This document shows, piece after piece, positions 47,804-60,200 of a stretch of DNA of 64,000 nt. The notes beneath the pieces are model-generated. The model was not told where the DNA came from, searched no databases, and saw only the letters and a program-made list of their open reading frames with translations. The DNA is from Ischnura elegans. Its lineage: Eukaryota > Arthropoda > Insecta > Odonata > Coenagrionidae. Each line of letters starts with the position of its first letter. Position 1 is the first letter of the stretch. The stretch spans positions 45,880,881 through 45,944,880 of the forward strand of contig NC_060252.1 in the NCBI RefSeq assembly GCF_921293095.1. The letters run 5' to 3'. The translations under genes and the position numbers were made by a program.

Positions 47804-50800
47804 GTGAGTACATCCCCACGAATAGGGTATACCTGAAATGTACCCCGCCATATAGCTGAATCTACGCTCAAGGCGAGCACACTATAAATTGGCAATATTG
47901 AATACTAACTATCGGAATACAATAATTTTTTAATTACGATAGCCAATATCAAAACGATATCCAACGTCATGATTAATTGCAGTGATATTTAACACGGTAA
48001 AAATTATCTACCGATGAAACGGGATCGGACTAATTGGTATGGTACACGATGATATCCGATATTTATGATATATCATTATGTATATTCAATAAATTTTTAT
48101 TGCAAGTGATATTTAATTTTTGTAATCGAGCTTTACATAAAGATTCTTAAAAGACAAGAAGACATTGTCCAAACAATAGATTCCCAATATATTTAAATAT
48201 TGTGATTTTTTCCGATATTTCGACAAATTTCCCAGGCCTGAGCCCACGTTAGGCCCACTTTAGATATCAAAAATAAAAAGTTGTGATTTAATAACTTATC
48301 ATGACTAGAAAGTGTATAAATAGACCACCAGGTCTCAAAGTGAGAACTCTCCAGGCAAAATGCGAGAATTGCTGAGATTAGTGATACCCTGGCGATATGC
48401 AGACCGCAAACCAGTGGCACCGTAAGAGTATGAAAGTATACCGGGACTAGCCACGGTGATAACTTTTTACGGAGTCACCCGCAATGCACAAATAGTGCGA
48501 AAAATCCACAGAGGAAAAATCATTCGCCTTGACCGGGATTCGAACCCGGATCCCTCGATTTCCGGCCGAGTGCTTTAGCCAGTTAAGCTACCGAGACGTC
48601 ATTCTCCCCTGTGGAAATTTGTGGACTATACCGGACAAGGTGGTATGGACTGCTGAGCATATGATGCGACTAGCAGTCCAGGTCGTGCGCATGGCGCCAC
48701 AGCCGGAGAGCAAAGCCCGAACTTTGAACACTAGAGGTGTTCGCTCTGGACTTATGAAAGTATACCGGGACTAGCCACGGTGATAACTTTTTACGGAGTC
48801 ACCCGCAATGCACAAATAGTGCGAAAAATCCACAGAGGAAAAATCATTCGCCTTGACCGGGATTCGAACCCGGATCCCTCGATTTCCGGCCGAGTGCTTT
48901 AGCCAGTTAAGCTACCGAGACGTCATTCTCCCCTGTGGAAATTTGTGGACTATAACTACTATCCGGAAATCGAGGGATCCGGGTTCGAATCCCGGTCAAG
49001 GCGAATGATTTTTCCTCTGTGGATTTTTCGCACCGTAAGAGTGATTGCCAGCTTGGTGCCTACAGAGTATGGATAGGAGATAAGATTCATGTACTGAGGT
49101 TTCAGCGCTTTCTGAAAGAGAAATCTTGTAGTGAGCACCTATGAGAACCATAAAGCCGAGAGGGAATATTGGAGGCTTGGACGAGACTGGCAAAGAGTGG
49201 AGGGAAGAGGATGATGAACTGTACGTGGCGATATCTATATGATTCAATTTCATTTAAGTGTTCCAGAGATAGTATTACGTTCATTTGATGTAAGATACCA
49301 AAAAACTGCATTAAAATAATCTGAAGGAAGTAGGAAGCACTCAGATGATATCTTACATGAATACCAGCGTCAACGACACGAAGCCCTTAAATTCAATTGA
49401 ATAATAGTTTCTATGATGGGAAAATATTTATAACGAACTAACTACAGTGTTTTTGCTGTAATTCCCTGAGTTTGGACCAAAAATAAATCTGTGAAATTCA
49501 CTCAGCAGTATGTAGACCCTAAGCGATCACGGAGTTCAAATGAAGTAGGGCAGGAAGGTTTAACTAAATATCCGTGCATTTCTAAAACTATTTTTTCACG
49601 CATATCACCTCTAAAATAGTCCTTAAATTCTTGCTAATATAAGTAGTCTATACAATCGTGCGATTTTATTAAATTAGACCAATGTCATTGGATCCTCATT
49701 TGAAAAGTATCAAAGCATTAACGGTAGCCGGCATGTTTTATTCTAAGTAGAAAAAGACTTCATTGAAGGTAAAATGAATAACGATAAATAATCGGTCAAT
49801 ACAATTTTTTACAGTCGTTGTTGCAGCTCAAGTATTTATTTCCCTAATCGAATGTTAAGTAAAGACCAGCGGTCACTGACTAGTAATGAAACAAAACGCT
49901 CTTCCAGAGAATTTCAGTGAAATCCTTTCACTAAAAATCATTCGCAGACACACATAAAATCATACTTTATTGAAATAAAATCAATTCTAAGGCTGAAGAA
50001 CCTGAAATTTTAAATGAGAGTCAATGTCGTATGAAATATCAAACGTTCAATTGATGCAAGCATACGTGAGGACAGCAGCTGAACAAATATCCTCTTAGGT
50101 AAGAATTCGTCTCCATCATTTCTTAAGCAGTGTGCACTTGATTACGAAAGAATCTCAGGTGTATTAATCAGTCAATTAACCTTTATAACGGCAGACTTGG
50201 ACTAAAGAATAGGTTTCAAATGTCTAAGTTACTATCATCCGCAGCGAGAAATCCACGAGTGTAAACTCAACAGGGATAGCGAGGCAGCAGCCAAAGAAGT
50301 TATCTAAACGGATGAGAGGAACAGGAATGATCAGTTTTGATGAAGAGACATGGGAAAAATAAGTGAAGTATGAAGCATGGCGGTAAATAAATAGAGAGAA
50401 TTAATGAGGAGAGAGAGGAAGCTAATAGTAATAAAATACGTGTGTCGCTTCCATATGACACAAGTAATAACGGATTAAGGGTTTGCCCACCCCGAAATCC
50501 CTAAACCTTTATAAAAATGGTCATTATTAAGGTGGCTTTACAAAGCAATTTTTTATTTTACCATATAAAAGAACAATGTTTAAATATAATTGGAGAAAAT
50601 CTAAAACCCAATAGTAAACGCAAACTAATTATCGCTCAGCAGTCCCGCATACCACCAATGCGCCGCATAAGGTAATGAACCGCCCCCGAAAATGAATCAC
50701 CTTAATCCGCTTCTGGCTCCATCTTAATCAACAGGATAGTGAGGAGAATACAAATATCAAATTCCAAAATGATCACTAACATTTTTCAATTTTTTGGATA

Positions 50801-53800
50801 ATTTTTAGAGCATATCGTCATGACTCGGAAATTCCAAAATCGTTATTACCCGGAAAATTTCGTCCCGAAAATCATCATAAAGTTGAATATTGAATGTGAA
50901 GCACTTAGCAACATTATTAATTTTGAAATTTACCTACCGAATGCCCCTCGCGAACTGACAGTCCGTAACAGATTTCCATAGTCCATATGCAACAGGTATA
51001 GCTTTGCAGGAAATTCAGCGCCCGACGTTGCTCCATTGGGTTAGTTTTCGTGATGCGCCCAATGTACCGAGAAGCAACCCGTCTGTGCGTTAATTTACAC
51101 GACGCTGGTCACAAGGAAAACCATAGGGGTGAATATGAAAATTTTTCATAGAATATTTTTGAGCGAGTCAAACGCCGAGAAAACGTTGTTTAAAATGCGT
51201 TCAAGCCTTTTTTTGTCTAATCACACGGCCAGGGCAAGCGATAAAATTTATCAAAAATATTTTAATTTTTGGCTCAATTTGTAATATTTGCCCATAATTC
51301 TAAAATGTAACCTATTTCAAATCCTAGATAGTTGTCAAAAAATTCACCCTTAGAAGGAATTTTTGGATAAGTAAAAGTACGCGCACTGCGTCAGATATTT
51401 TGTGGCGATTCATTTAGAAACACGCCCGAATCTGCGCGGACCAAGGAGTATAAATTTCACTAAATTAAGTACCATGCGCAAAATGGTATATATTGCTACC
51501 CTAGTTATGTAGGTAATAGTAAAATACTGCATTATGCCAAAAGAAGAAAATTTTTACAGCCTATTTTTATGTATAAAAATAAAATAATAATTTTTCAAAT
51601 TAATACACTATAATCCAACATAACCATCTAGATACATTTTTGATTATTAATTGAAGTAAAATTTGAAAAAAAAAATCCATTGAATTAAAGAAACAATACC
51701 ATCACAATAAATAACATTCCATTAAGATTCACTTCAGAATTGAACATTTTTCTAACTCATGAGTTAATTCTTTTCAGTGTTTGACGCATCCACAAAATTC
51801 CCAGATGGTGTAGTGAGCGGGAATTCATACCACATGGGGAACTTTGACCAGTGCATAGGTATCAAAGTTGACCTCTCCAATGGTGCAGCACAAAACATGC
51901 TCTATGGGCAATATTGCTTGGCTGAAATCAACTTCATGGAAGAACAAGAGGAGCAGCAGATAAGGAATTACACTCTGGATCCCTATTCCATGAAATTCAA
52001 TCCTAAGAGAACTGCATGGGATCGAATCAAAGTAAGGACATTGTATACAGTAGATAACCAAGCATGGAGATAACCTCTTGATTTCAGAGTTATTTGCGAC
52101 AAAAATTTGTGATAGTAAACTGAATAAAAATAGATTACCAATAATCAATTGACTGCACATTCAGAAAAGATTTTACTGAAAATTATAATTAAAAAATGAT
52201 GTAATGATAATTAGAGTGTAGTATGAGTAATATTCACTTCAGACCTTTCAGGTACTCATGATCATTAATGAAACACTTGGCAAAAGTTCTTAAAAAAACA
52301 TTTTTCTGTTAACCTCTGATTACCTTTTTACATTATCACGTTAAATTCATGATATGGTATGTTATGTCTCAGAGGAAAAAGCATGTTGAGATGACCACTA
52401 AGTCAACGAATCACAAGATGCCTGGATATGAGGATAACATTTCTAATCTCTATTGGAATGTCACTAGAAATAAAAGTACTTATTACCATTGAAGTTTCAA
52501 TCTAATAATTTAAAAAATAAGCTCTTTAAGGGAATAAAAGAAAGTATCATGAAAACAAAATCCTGGGCAGAGTTTGAGGTTGTTGCCAGAGGAAGATGAA
52601 TGGAACAACATCCTACTATTTAGGCAACCCCCTTAACAGAAACCAATGACATTCATGGATTCATTCCTAGAGCGGTTTGGCATAAAATTTCCTTCCATCT
52701 GCAATGCTTTGCAAAATGGGCCCTATCTGCTTAATGAAAAATATATTATTTGGAGGACAAAAATAAGTGGCATTTTCCTGGTATTTTTTCTAAATAATCT
52801 TCTCATTAAAGGAAGAGAACTTTTCAATTTTGGTACAGGTAGCTTCCCCCACAGCTTACATATTTAACTTTGACACCCAAATAAAACTGTTAGTGAAGGT
52901 GCTATTATAAATACAATGTGTATTCCTATGACAGTCTAATTTTTACTTTTACAGTCCTAAAATGAGTAATACTATTATTTATAACATAATTTGCCGACCA
53001 TGAGTGCCTTTCTAAAAGTAGAAGAGGGAATCTAACCTGAAATAGCATCTGAATATCTTACATCAGTAACTGACTCCATCATTTATCACTCTTCAGTATG
53101 CAGGTGACCCAACAAAATCAAGACGAGATGTCATTCACTGGTCACTGTGCATTCCAGCTTCATGCTCCCCAGCTTCAGTAGAGGATGCCCTAGTGCAAGC
53201 AATGAATTGGGTTAATGAAGTTTATGGAAAGAGTTTGAATATTAAAGTAAGAATTCCAGAGAGGATGTGCACCACAAGTAGAAAAGACGAATTTCTCAAT
53301 GCATATGATATAACTTTCAGGTAAGTTGAATTCTCTATCTTCAATTACACACCATATCATGTGATATTTCAAAGAAATCTGAATACCTTATAACGAAAGA
53401 TGAAACAAATGATGCCTCAGAGCTCATTAAAGTCAACATCTAAAAAAGACTGATACATCTTACGATTTTTATTTTAATCATGGTGTTAGTAAAGGATCAT
53501 TATTCACCATAATGTGTATTAATTGCAGTATATATTGGAACCAATACTGCACATTCATTGCCAGGGCTTTTTCCTTGGGAGATAACGGAATAAGGAAAAA
53601 ATCATATGTAATAAGGGGATGTAAAAACCTTAGGTGTTGCTAGAGGTCTATCAAATTTTGGCGTGGAAAAAGTTCTGATAACAACACCAAATATCTAGGT
53701 GAAAAAATAATTTTGTAGTTTCTCATACCTAAATTATTTACATCATGTTGAATGTATTTTTCGACACAGAAGTGCATACTTCTTTTTACATTTAATGAAA

Positions 53801-56800
53801 GAAATCCCTATACTAGCTTGAATCATCCGTTAATGATAACACCCATTGTGTCAAAAGGTTTGATAGTGCAATTCCTATTTAATGAATGTACATTGTATCC
53901 AATGATTTTTGTTTTCTTTCAGTGTTTTCTTGACAGCTTTAGCAATTACAGTCATTGCTGCAACTGCATACGATCTCAACACTACTGATAATGAAGAAAA
54001 TTGTGACACTAAAACAGGTAAACAAACACTGATAATGAATAACTTTTCACTAGAAATACTTACAGAAGATAATCTCTGATGAAAAAAATTGAAGGGAAAA
54101 AATTAACCCAGGTACAATATAACTTTTGGGAGAAACATATATTACAATTTCAAAGTAGAAGATTGTATAATATCATATTAAATTAAATTTAGATATTTAA
54201 AAAATGTAGAAAAGAGAAAAGAATAAGTTGATTACCTCGAATACCAAAAACTTTTGTTGAACTCTTCCACTCTGGCAGCAGTCTGAAATAAAAGTTCCTT
54301 CAATTAAAAATGTTTTATAAATCGATTCTTCTCTTTTAAAAGATTAGATAGATGCTTGGAGCAAAAAATAGGATAAAAGCTTAATGTAACTTAGAAATTC
54401 TTGTCTGCTTAAATACAAATTTTTGTAAAACCTAGAATACCTCATATGCTGTCTCTTCAAGTTGAAAATATACTTCAGTGAATATCAATATCATTTTACC
54501 AGTTTAACTAAATGTAATCTTAAAAAATTATCCCCAAAAACATTTCCACAGTCAACACATGTCACAAATAGTTTAAGGATTGGAGAATATACATAATGTT
54601 CTCACTCTTTAATGTGTGAGTGTAATGTTTCAGATGGGATATCAGATGTTTGAGCTCATTATTTGAGTTAAAAAGAATTCTAAATATCATATCATCAATA
54701 ATACAAGTGCTCTAAAATGGAATCCCACAAAATTATCAAAAACATGTCCATTTCATGTTATTCTTCCTCTCTCCCACAGGAATGGTGAAGAGGATAATAC
54801 TTTGCTTTTCTGCCCGAAAGAATTTCTTGAATATCTTCAAAGTCAAAGCATCAGAGGATAACCATGGATTGAACTGCATCCATGGCTCAAGATTTATGTC
54901 AATGCTGCTAATTATAATGGGCCATCGTATAAAAGCAATCATCAGTGGACCACTATTTAACCCGGAGGTGGTTGAACAGGTAATGTTGGAAACTATTCTC
55001 ATGTATAACATGAGTTCAAAGCTCTATGCACATTTATCCACTTAAAAATGTTGATAATTTCAATTCTATTTCATTCATAAGAAAATTAAAATTATCTGCC
55101 CCTCAGTACCATGTATTCTGTTTAACCATTACCCCATTGACCATATTCAAGGCTTTCACAAGCCTTCAAAACAGTGGAGAAAAAATCATTACAATTACCT
55201 TCGAACAAAGATATGATTTAACTCTATTTTCCAAAAAAAATGTTGAAATTTTTTAGTAAGTAATGGGCTGAAATCAATAAATATTTTATTATTATTTAAT
55301 ATTATAAATAAAAACAAAAAGGTAACCATATTTGTATTATTGCAACAAAAAATTTTCATTTATGCATAGAAACAGCCTACGGAAGAAGCAATAGGCCCCT
55401 ACATTAACAGATAATTTTTTCATAGTATTTACTCATAAATTAAGTAAAAAAGCATTTGCTTTTTGAAACAAAACAAAGGATGTATTCAATGCTCAAACAT
55501 GATAAATAATGCCACTAGAAAATGGCAATTCATTATCAAAAAATTTATGTTCAACAACCCTTCACATTTCAGGCGTATCGGCGACCAGGAGGTTCATTTC
55601 TCATCAATGGATTGATCATAGTAGATACATTTTTCCTATTTGGAGGATTACTAACTACATATTTCCTTCTGATCGAGCTTGACAAGAGGAAAAATCTTAA
55701 CTTCATTAAGCTCTTCATCCTACGATTTGTCAGGTAAACATACCAGTGCTTGAACACAGCCAAGTAACTGCACATCCCCTCAGTATGAAAATATGATAAT
55801 ATGCTTATCATGGAAAAAATAAAAGTAGAACATAATTTAATTTATTCCAGATTAACGCCAGTGTACGCTGTGGTTGTCATTTTCCATGCAACCCTATTTT
55901 ATAAGATGGGATCTGGTCCACTATGGGATTCCAAGGTAGGATTGGAAAGAGATAGGTGTATCAACAGCTGGTGGACAAACCTCCTTTACATCAATAACTA
56001 TGTGATGAATGATAAGATGGTGAGTAGAATACTTAAATTACTTGTGATCTTGATACACAAGTATCCATGTAGTCAGAAACATATTCCTTAGAAATTTTAT
56101 TAGTGAGTATTTATAATATCTACAGTGAAAGAAATCTGATGTTCTATGAAATACTTCAAATTATATTCAAGTTTTTATAGTTACATCTCCATTGACTCAG
56201 CAACTTTGAATACCTACAAATTGGTTTTAGAAAAAAGAAAGAAAATATTAATAAAAACCTTCCAAAATAATATTTTATGGCACAACCAACAAATATTATT
56301 TAAACATAAAAATTGACACATGACTCTCTTCCATTTCAGTGTATGTTCCAGTCTTGGTATATGTCTTGTGACATGCAGTTCTTTGTCCTATCACTGTTTA
56401 TAGTTTACCTTATATGGAAGAAACCAAGAATAGGGTTGATTTTATTGGGCATTGCTACATTCCTGTCCCTCTTAATTCCATTTTTAATAATATTTATCGA
56501 AGAAAAGGATGCAACGCTGCTTCCTTACTTACGGTAAGTACAAAGTCACTTGCGAATACTCTGAGAAAGAGGTAAATGCTGATGTGCCCTTGAACTTTAA
56601 TGGCCTTTTTATTCAATACCTCACTACATAGTGTCATATTATATCCATCATAGTTTCTCTCACATTAAAAGTTGATAGAATATTGAAAATACCAACATAC
56701 CGATCTTACTAAGCACCAAAACTGGATTATTTTTGTATTACCTCAATATCTAGACATTTCTTATAATGATTAATTCCACAAATCAATTTACCAAGTAAGG

Positions 56801-59091
56801 CACTTGCTGTGCAACCATTTTATTTTTAATGCGAGCAAAAATCACTCATAACTCCAGAATTATATTGTAAGCAAATTCCAACTTAATCATATTTTTACCA
56901 AATTAAATTTGTTTTTCTATTATTTCAGCAATTTGAAGGATGTTCAGTCTAATGAGAATTTTGTGTCATTCTACATAAAAGCTCACAACAGAGCAGGCCC
57001 TTACATGGTTGGAATAATTACCGGATTTATATTTTACAAATTTCGAGATTCCAAATTCAAGTTCACCAAGGTAAGAAACTCACTACAGCCTATCAAACTT
57101 ATGCAACTACCTCATTAGATGCTAAGTAAAAAACATTCCCTTATTTAGCAATGTGAAAAAAATAACACTGAAGAAAGAGGGTATAGCAATAATATGGGCT
57201 CGTGGAGCAAAATTTAAAATTGTTGATTGTTAACTTTTACATTCCATTTTTTGGGTGTATGCCTGCGTGCTCAATATTTAAGTCGATGTCTTGTTCCTCC
57301 TGCTCGGAACGTTGTCAGGAGAATGAAGATGCAAATATTTTTCTCTCGTACTATTGGAAAACTGGTACATTGTTGTTAAGGGTTTAAAAAAGTGAATAAA
57401 AATAAAATAATAACAGTTTCTTTAAAACTATGTACACCCGAAAAATGGAATGTAATAGTGCGTCTAAATGCGGCGGAATCCTTAAAACCAAAATTAGTAG
57501 ATTGTGAGTTAGAAAGATAAGGATATCCACAACTTTCCATTTTTTGGCCCATCACCTCCTTCTCTAGCTATGCAAATATTTATTATTTAGTACATTGTTA
57601 TTTACTATTACTCGACTTGAGAGCAATTTTATCCCTAAATCAGTTAATGAAATGGAATTCTACTGACTCCACTAGCTCATGAAAGGTGGGGCTAATTTTC
57701 ACAGTTTTTATTATTTTAAACTTATCAGAGTATCGCTGAATGAGAAATATTTTATTTTTCATCATAATTTATCTTATCCTTCCATCATTCCAATTAAAGT
57801 ATTTTTAAAAAGTCTTCTCTGAGGGAATTTTGATTTTGGGAATGAATTAAACAATTCCATTCCCCCAAGGTCAGTGGCTCTCCACATAGCTATTCATTAG
57901 TACACAACACCTTGAAAACTTGGCTAAAATAGCATGAACAAAAATACTTCATCCGATGTACGAGCAGCTACATCAAAGCTACATGTAATTATTCAAAGTA
58001 AATTTTCCAAAATTATCCTTCATCTGACTTTCTTTCTCTCAGAAATGTTAACTCTATATTTAAATCCTTTTTTCCACAAATAAAATGTAATCTGTTCTAC
58101 TATATTATAATACACCTAAGTTTTATTCAACAATCATGAGAGTGAAAAAACCACATAATCTGGTGTTGTATACTTTGAATTAGCATATGTCAATTATTTG
58201 AAGCATGAAAGTATACAAGTATACTGAATGTATATAGTCTTACAGGGGGTTATCTAGCATTTTATTAAAAAATCATCATAAAATACGTACCTTGTCTCTT
58301 CTTCCAGATACAGTCACATGTTGGATTCACCAGTTGCCTCACATTAGCTGTGGCGACAATGATATCTGGCTATTTGTTCTATTACCCAGGAAATCAGTAT
58401 AATGCTCTGGAATCTGCATTTTATGGATCCTGTTTCAGAATATCATGGGCAGCTTCCATAGGATTTGGATTGTTTGTTTTCAGCAAGGGAGATTTAGGTA
58501 ATTCAAATACAATTATTACTTCCTAGACCTGCTACAAAGATATTTTTCCAGTGATAAATATTTTTGAATAATATTCACAAAATATAAGGAATATAAGAAT
58601 CAGCAGAAGCCAAAGAGAATTAATAATCCTATTTTTTCATCATAACAGGTCCACTTCAGCGAACTGTTGAATGGAAAGCTTTTATACCTTTGAGCAGACT
58701 AACGTATTGTGCATACTTGGTGCACACTATCGTTCAGCTTTACCACATAGGAAGTCTGAGGAAACCAGAGTATGGATCAGTGCCCAATGCAGTAAGTGCA
58801 ATTCCATAAAATGAATCTGAATTATGGCTTTCGTTATTAGACTTGAAAATAGATTAACAAGTGTTATATCACGATTACCATTTGAATTACAGGATTTTGA
58901 GGCTACCTTTAATTTATTATCCTCTTAGTTGAATCATTGCAAAAAAACTACAATAAAATTTAATTTCATTACAGCTGTGGCAAGCAACTGGAGACATATT
59001 TGTGACATTCCTAGCGTCCCTGCTATTATGCCTGTCAATTGAAGCACCCACAAGAGCAATTGAGAAGGTTCTGTTCAGAAGAAGCTGGTAA
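47503..59091 (+). CDS. NRF-6 / drop-dead-like membrane acyltransferase (12 coding exons)
   Basis: Joined exons: 47503-47803, 51778-52031, 53097-53320, 53923-54017, 54780-54979, 55573-55733, 55851-56019, 56340-56533, 56929-57070, 58308-58497, 58649-58791, 58975-59091. They total 2190 nt, 729 residues plus stop, all phases consistent. Seen: a signal peptide (PLLILCLSLALSPGLSFG, about 13-30) and an NRF domain with ELCRTQSEIF, FDASTKFPDGVVSGN, NFDQCIGI and WSLCIPASC. A first membrane span lies at about 260-277. The acyltransferase-3 domain starts at NCIHGSRFMSM (Arg329) and MGH (His340), then VDTFFLFGG, SGPLWDS, WWTNLLYINN, SCDMQFF and a run of membrane helices to SIEAP. Family members are thought to act in lipid or small-molecule acylation and transport in gut and other epithelia; the substrate is unknown. 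Length is normal for the family. Confidence 0.92.
48417..49042. mobile_element. Composite tRNA-derived SINE array with 13-bp target duplication
   Basis: GCACCGTAAGAGT flanks the unit at 48417-48429 and 49030-49042. Inside are two identical 202-bp minus-strand SINE copies (48429-48630 and 48753-48954), a 122-bp spacer, and a shorter plus-strand copy (about 48959-49029). Each minus copy has A box TAGCTTAACTGG and a perfect B box GGTTCGAATCC. It lies in intron 1 of gene 2. The tRNA heads have no functional anticodon loop, so they are not tRNA genes. Confidence 0.82.
49043..51777. other. Rest of gene 2 intron 1
   Basis: AT-rich with no gene and no clear repeat boundary. A moderately GC-richer patch at 50930-51110 has no coding signature. 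Confidence 0.45.
51778..52031 (+). CDS. Gene 2 exon 2 (NRF domain)
   Basis: The acceptor is ATTCTTTTCAG and the donor GTAAGG. FDASTKFPDGVVSGNSYHMG and NFDQCIGIKVDLS are diagnostic for NRF domains, and GQYCLAEI supplies a further conserved Cys. The Met codon is split across intron 1. Confidence 0.93.
53097..53320 (+). CDS. Gene 2 exon 3 (end of NRF domain)
   Basis: The acceptor is CACTCTTCAG and the donor GTAAGT. DVIHWSLCIPASCSP carries the paired NRF cysteines. A second possible acceptor (TATGCAG, 53102) would shift the frame, so 53096/53097 is chosen. Confidence 0.9.
53923..54017 (+). CDS. Gene 2 exon 4 (first transmembrane helix)
   Basis: The acceptor is TTTTCTTTCAG and the donor GTAAAC. 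VFLTALAITVIAATAY is a clear membrane span. The acidic NTTDNEENCDT that follows is a short loop before the acyltransferase domain. Confidence 0.88.
54780..54979 (+). CDS. Gene 2 exon 5 (start of acyltransferase-3 domain)
   Basis: The acceptor is CTCTCTCCCACAG and the donor GTAATG. IILCFSARKNFLNIF leads to LNCIHGSRFMSMLLIIMGHR, the opening helix of the acyltransferase-3 fold with its conserved Arg and His. Confidence 0.92.
55573..55733 (+). CDS. Gene 2 exon 6
   Basis: The acceptor is TCACATTTCAG and the donor GTAAAC. VDTFFLFGGLLTTYFLL corresponds to the family's D-x-FF-x-x-SG-x-L helix, with Gly in place of Ser. It ends FVR across the intron. Confidence 0.9.
55851..56019 (+). CDS. Gene 2 exon 7
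   Basis: The acceptor is TTTATTCCAG and the donor GTGAGT. RLTPVYAVVVIFHATLFY, SGPLWDSKVGLERDRC and INSWWTNLLYINNYV are among the best-conserved family segments. Confidence 0.93.
56340..56533 (+). CDS. Gene 2 exon 8
   Basis: The acceptor is TTCCATTTCAG and the donor GTAAGT. CMFQSWYMSCDMQFFVLSLF starts a pair of membrane helices; the second is GLILLGIATFLSLLIPFLII. Confidence 0.92.
56929..57070 (+). CDS. Gene 2 exon 9
   Basis: The acceptor is CTATTATTTCAG and the donor GTAAGA. FYIKAHNRAGPYMVGIITGF holds the family's R-x-x-PY-x-x-G motif at the start of a helix. Confidence 0.92.
58308..58497 (+). CDS. Gene 2 exon 10
   Basis: The acceptor is CTCTTCTTCCAG and the donor GTAATT. CLTLAVATMISGYLFYYPGN is a membrane span, then FRISWAASIGFGLFVFSKGD a second one with the usual R-x-x-WA. 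Confidence 0.9.
58649..58791 (+). CDS. Gene 2 exon 11
   Basis: The acceptor is TCATCATAACAG and the donor GTAAGT. FIPLSRLTYCAYLVHTIVQL is the conserved 'PLS-R-L-T-Y--YL-H' helix of the acyltransferase-3 domain. Confidence 0.92.
58975..59091 (+). CDS. Gene 2 exon 12 (C-terminus)
   Basis: The acceptor is TTCATTACAG. The last helix IFVTFLASLLLCLSIEAPTR ends the fold, then EKVLFRRSW and TAA. The stop lies inside a perfect splice-donor string (TG|GTAAGT); see findings. Confidence 0.85.
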   Translation: MWQATGDIFVTFLASLLLCLSIEAPTRAIEKVLFRRSW

Positions 59092-60200
59092 GTAGTCATG
59101 AGAAATTAAAAATCAGAGACAATGGAAAATTAAAAGACTCATAATTGAAACCTCAAATGTTTCAATTCATCAAAGAAATAGATCAAATTAAGTCAGTAGC
59201 ATTAGGGAGAGTTAGATTATATAATTAGGAATTTGATAAAAATCTGTGAATGAATGAGGTAGCTATCATACGAGGGCTGGATACCGGAGGTTCTTCTGTA
59301 TTATGTGTAAAATTTACACCGGGATTCTGCAGAAATAATGTCCTCACTACAGCATCTAATTGTGAATCAATATTTAAATAAGTGAAAAACCTTAAGTTGA
59401 CTCATTAATCCAATATTCATATACAACAGTTAAATAATAGAAAACCACAGCAGAATCATACCTATTAATAGGTAACAATTATTGAATGGTCCAACATTGA
59501 ATAGGTATTTATTATTATTTTTCAAAGCCATAATAAAATTCTCTTTCGTTTCCGAATAGATACATGTTCCCAGTCACAAGATAAAAGGGGTCCATGAAGA
59601 GGCATACCTCAGGAGATATAAAACCATCCCATTTAACATTGAAGAAGGATATGGAGAATGACAGATGAGAGAAAGAGAACAAATTGACAAGGAAGTTTTT
59701 TGCTTGTATTATTTTGATCCTTGTATCTTTCTTCTCCCATGTCTAAATATAATCATCATTTGAGTTTCATTGCCTGTGTGGTGAAGACTGAAGCACATCA
59801 ATGGATAGCGTGATAATACACCTAAATGTTGCTCTTCGGCCAAGTTTGACATTCCTATTTCTGTGATTACTGCCATTTTCCCAGTGCCATAATTAACATT
59901 TGTATAATTATCAAAATGAAAAAGATGTACAAAGTTAATCCTTGTTAGATTAAATGTTATGTAACTTGTCTCACAGGTAAAATCAAATGGTGAAATTGTG
60001 GAAAACTGACAGAATCGGTAACTACATAGCACTTGCCATTTTATAGGGAGTCACAAGGGAATTGGACTCTTAGGTTAACACTGTGATTATGCTTTCCAGT
60101 CCAATCTAGTCAGCACATTTCCTCATAGGTTATGTTGCCTTTATTTTTGTAAATATCACATACTGCTGAAGAATAAAATCTTTTAGTATGCAAACCTGAA
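59092..60200 (+). other. Gene 2 3' UTR region
   Basis: No further coding exon was seen. AATAAA at 60172-60177, near the end of this stretch, is a candidate poly(A) signal, giving a 3' UTR of about 1.1 kb if used. Confidence 0.5.
60172..60177 (+). promoter_or_regulatory. Poly(A) signal candidate, gene 2
   Basis: AATAAA in the context GAAGAATAAAATC, with no strong competing signal just after the stop. Confidence 0.4.

Noticed and set aside
48528..48602. tRNA gene on the minus strand
   Set aside because: A and B boxes are intact, but the anticodon loop is not usable and the same sequence recurs inside a flanked retroposon unit.
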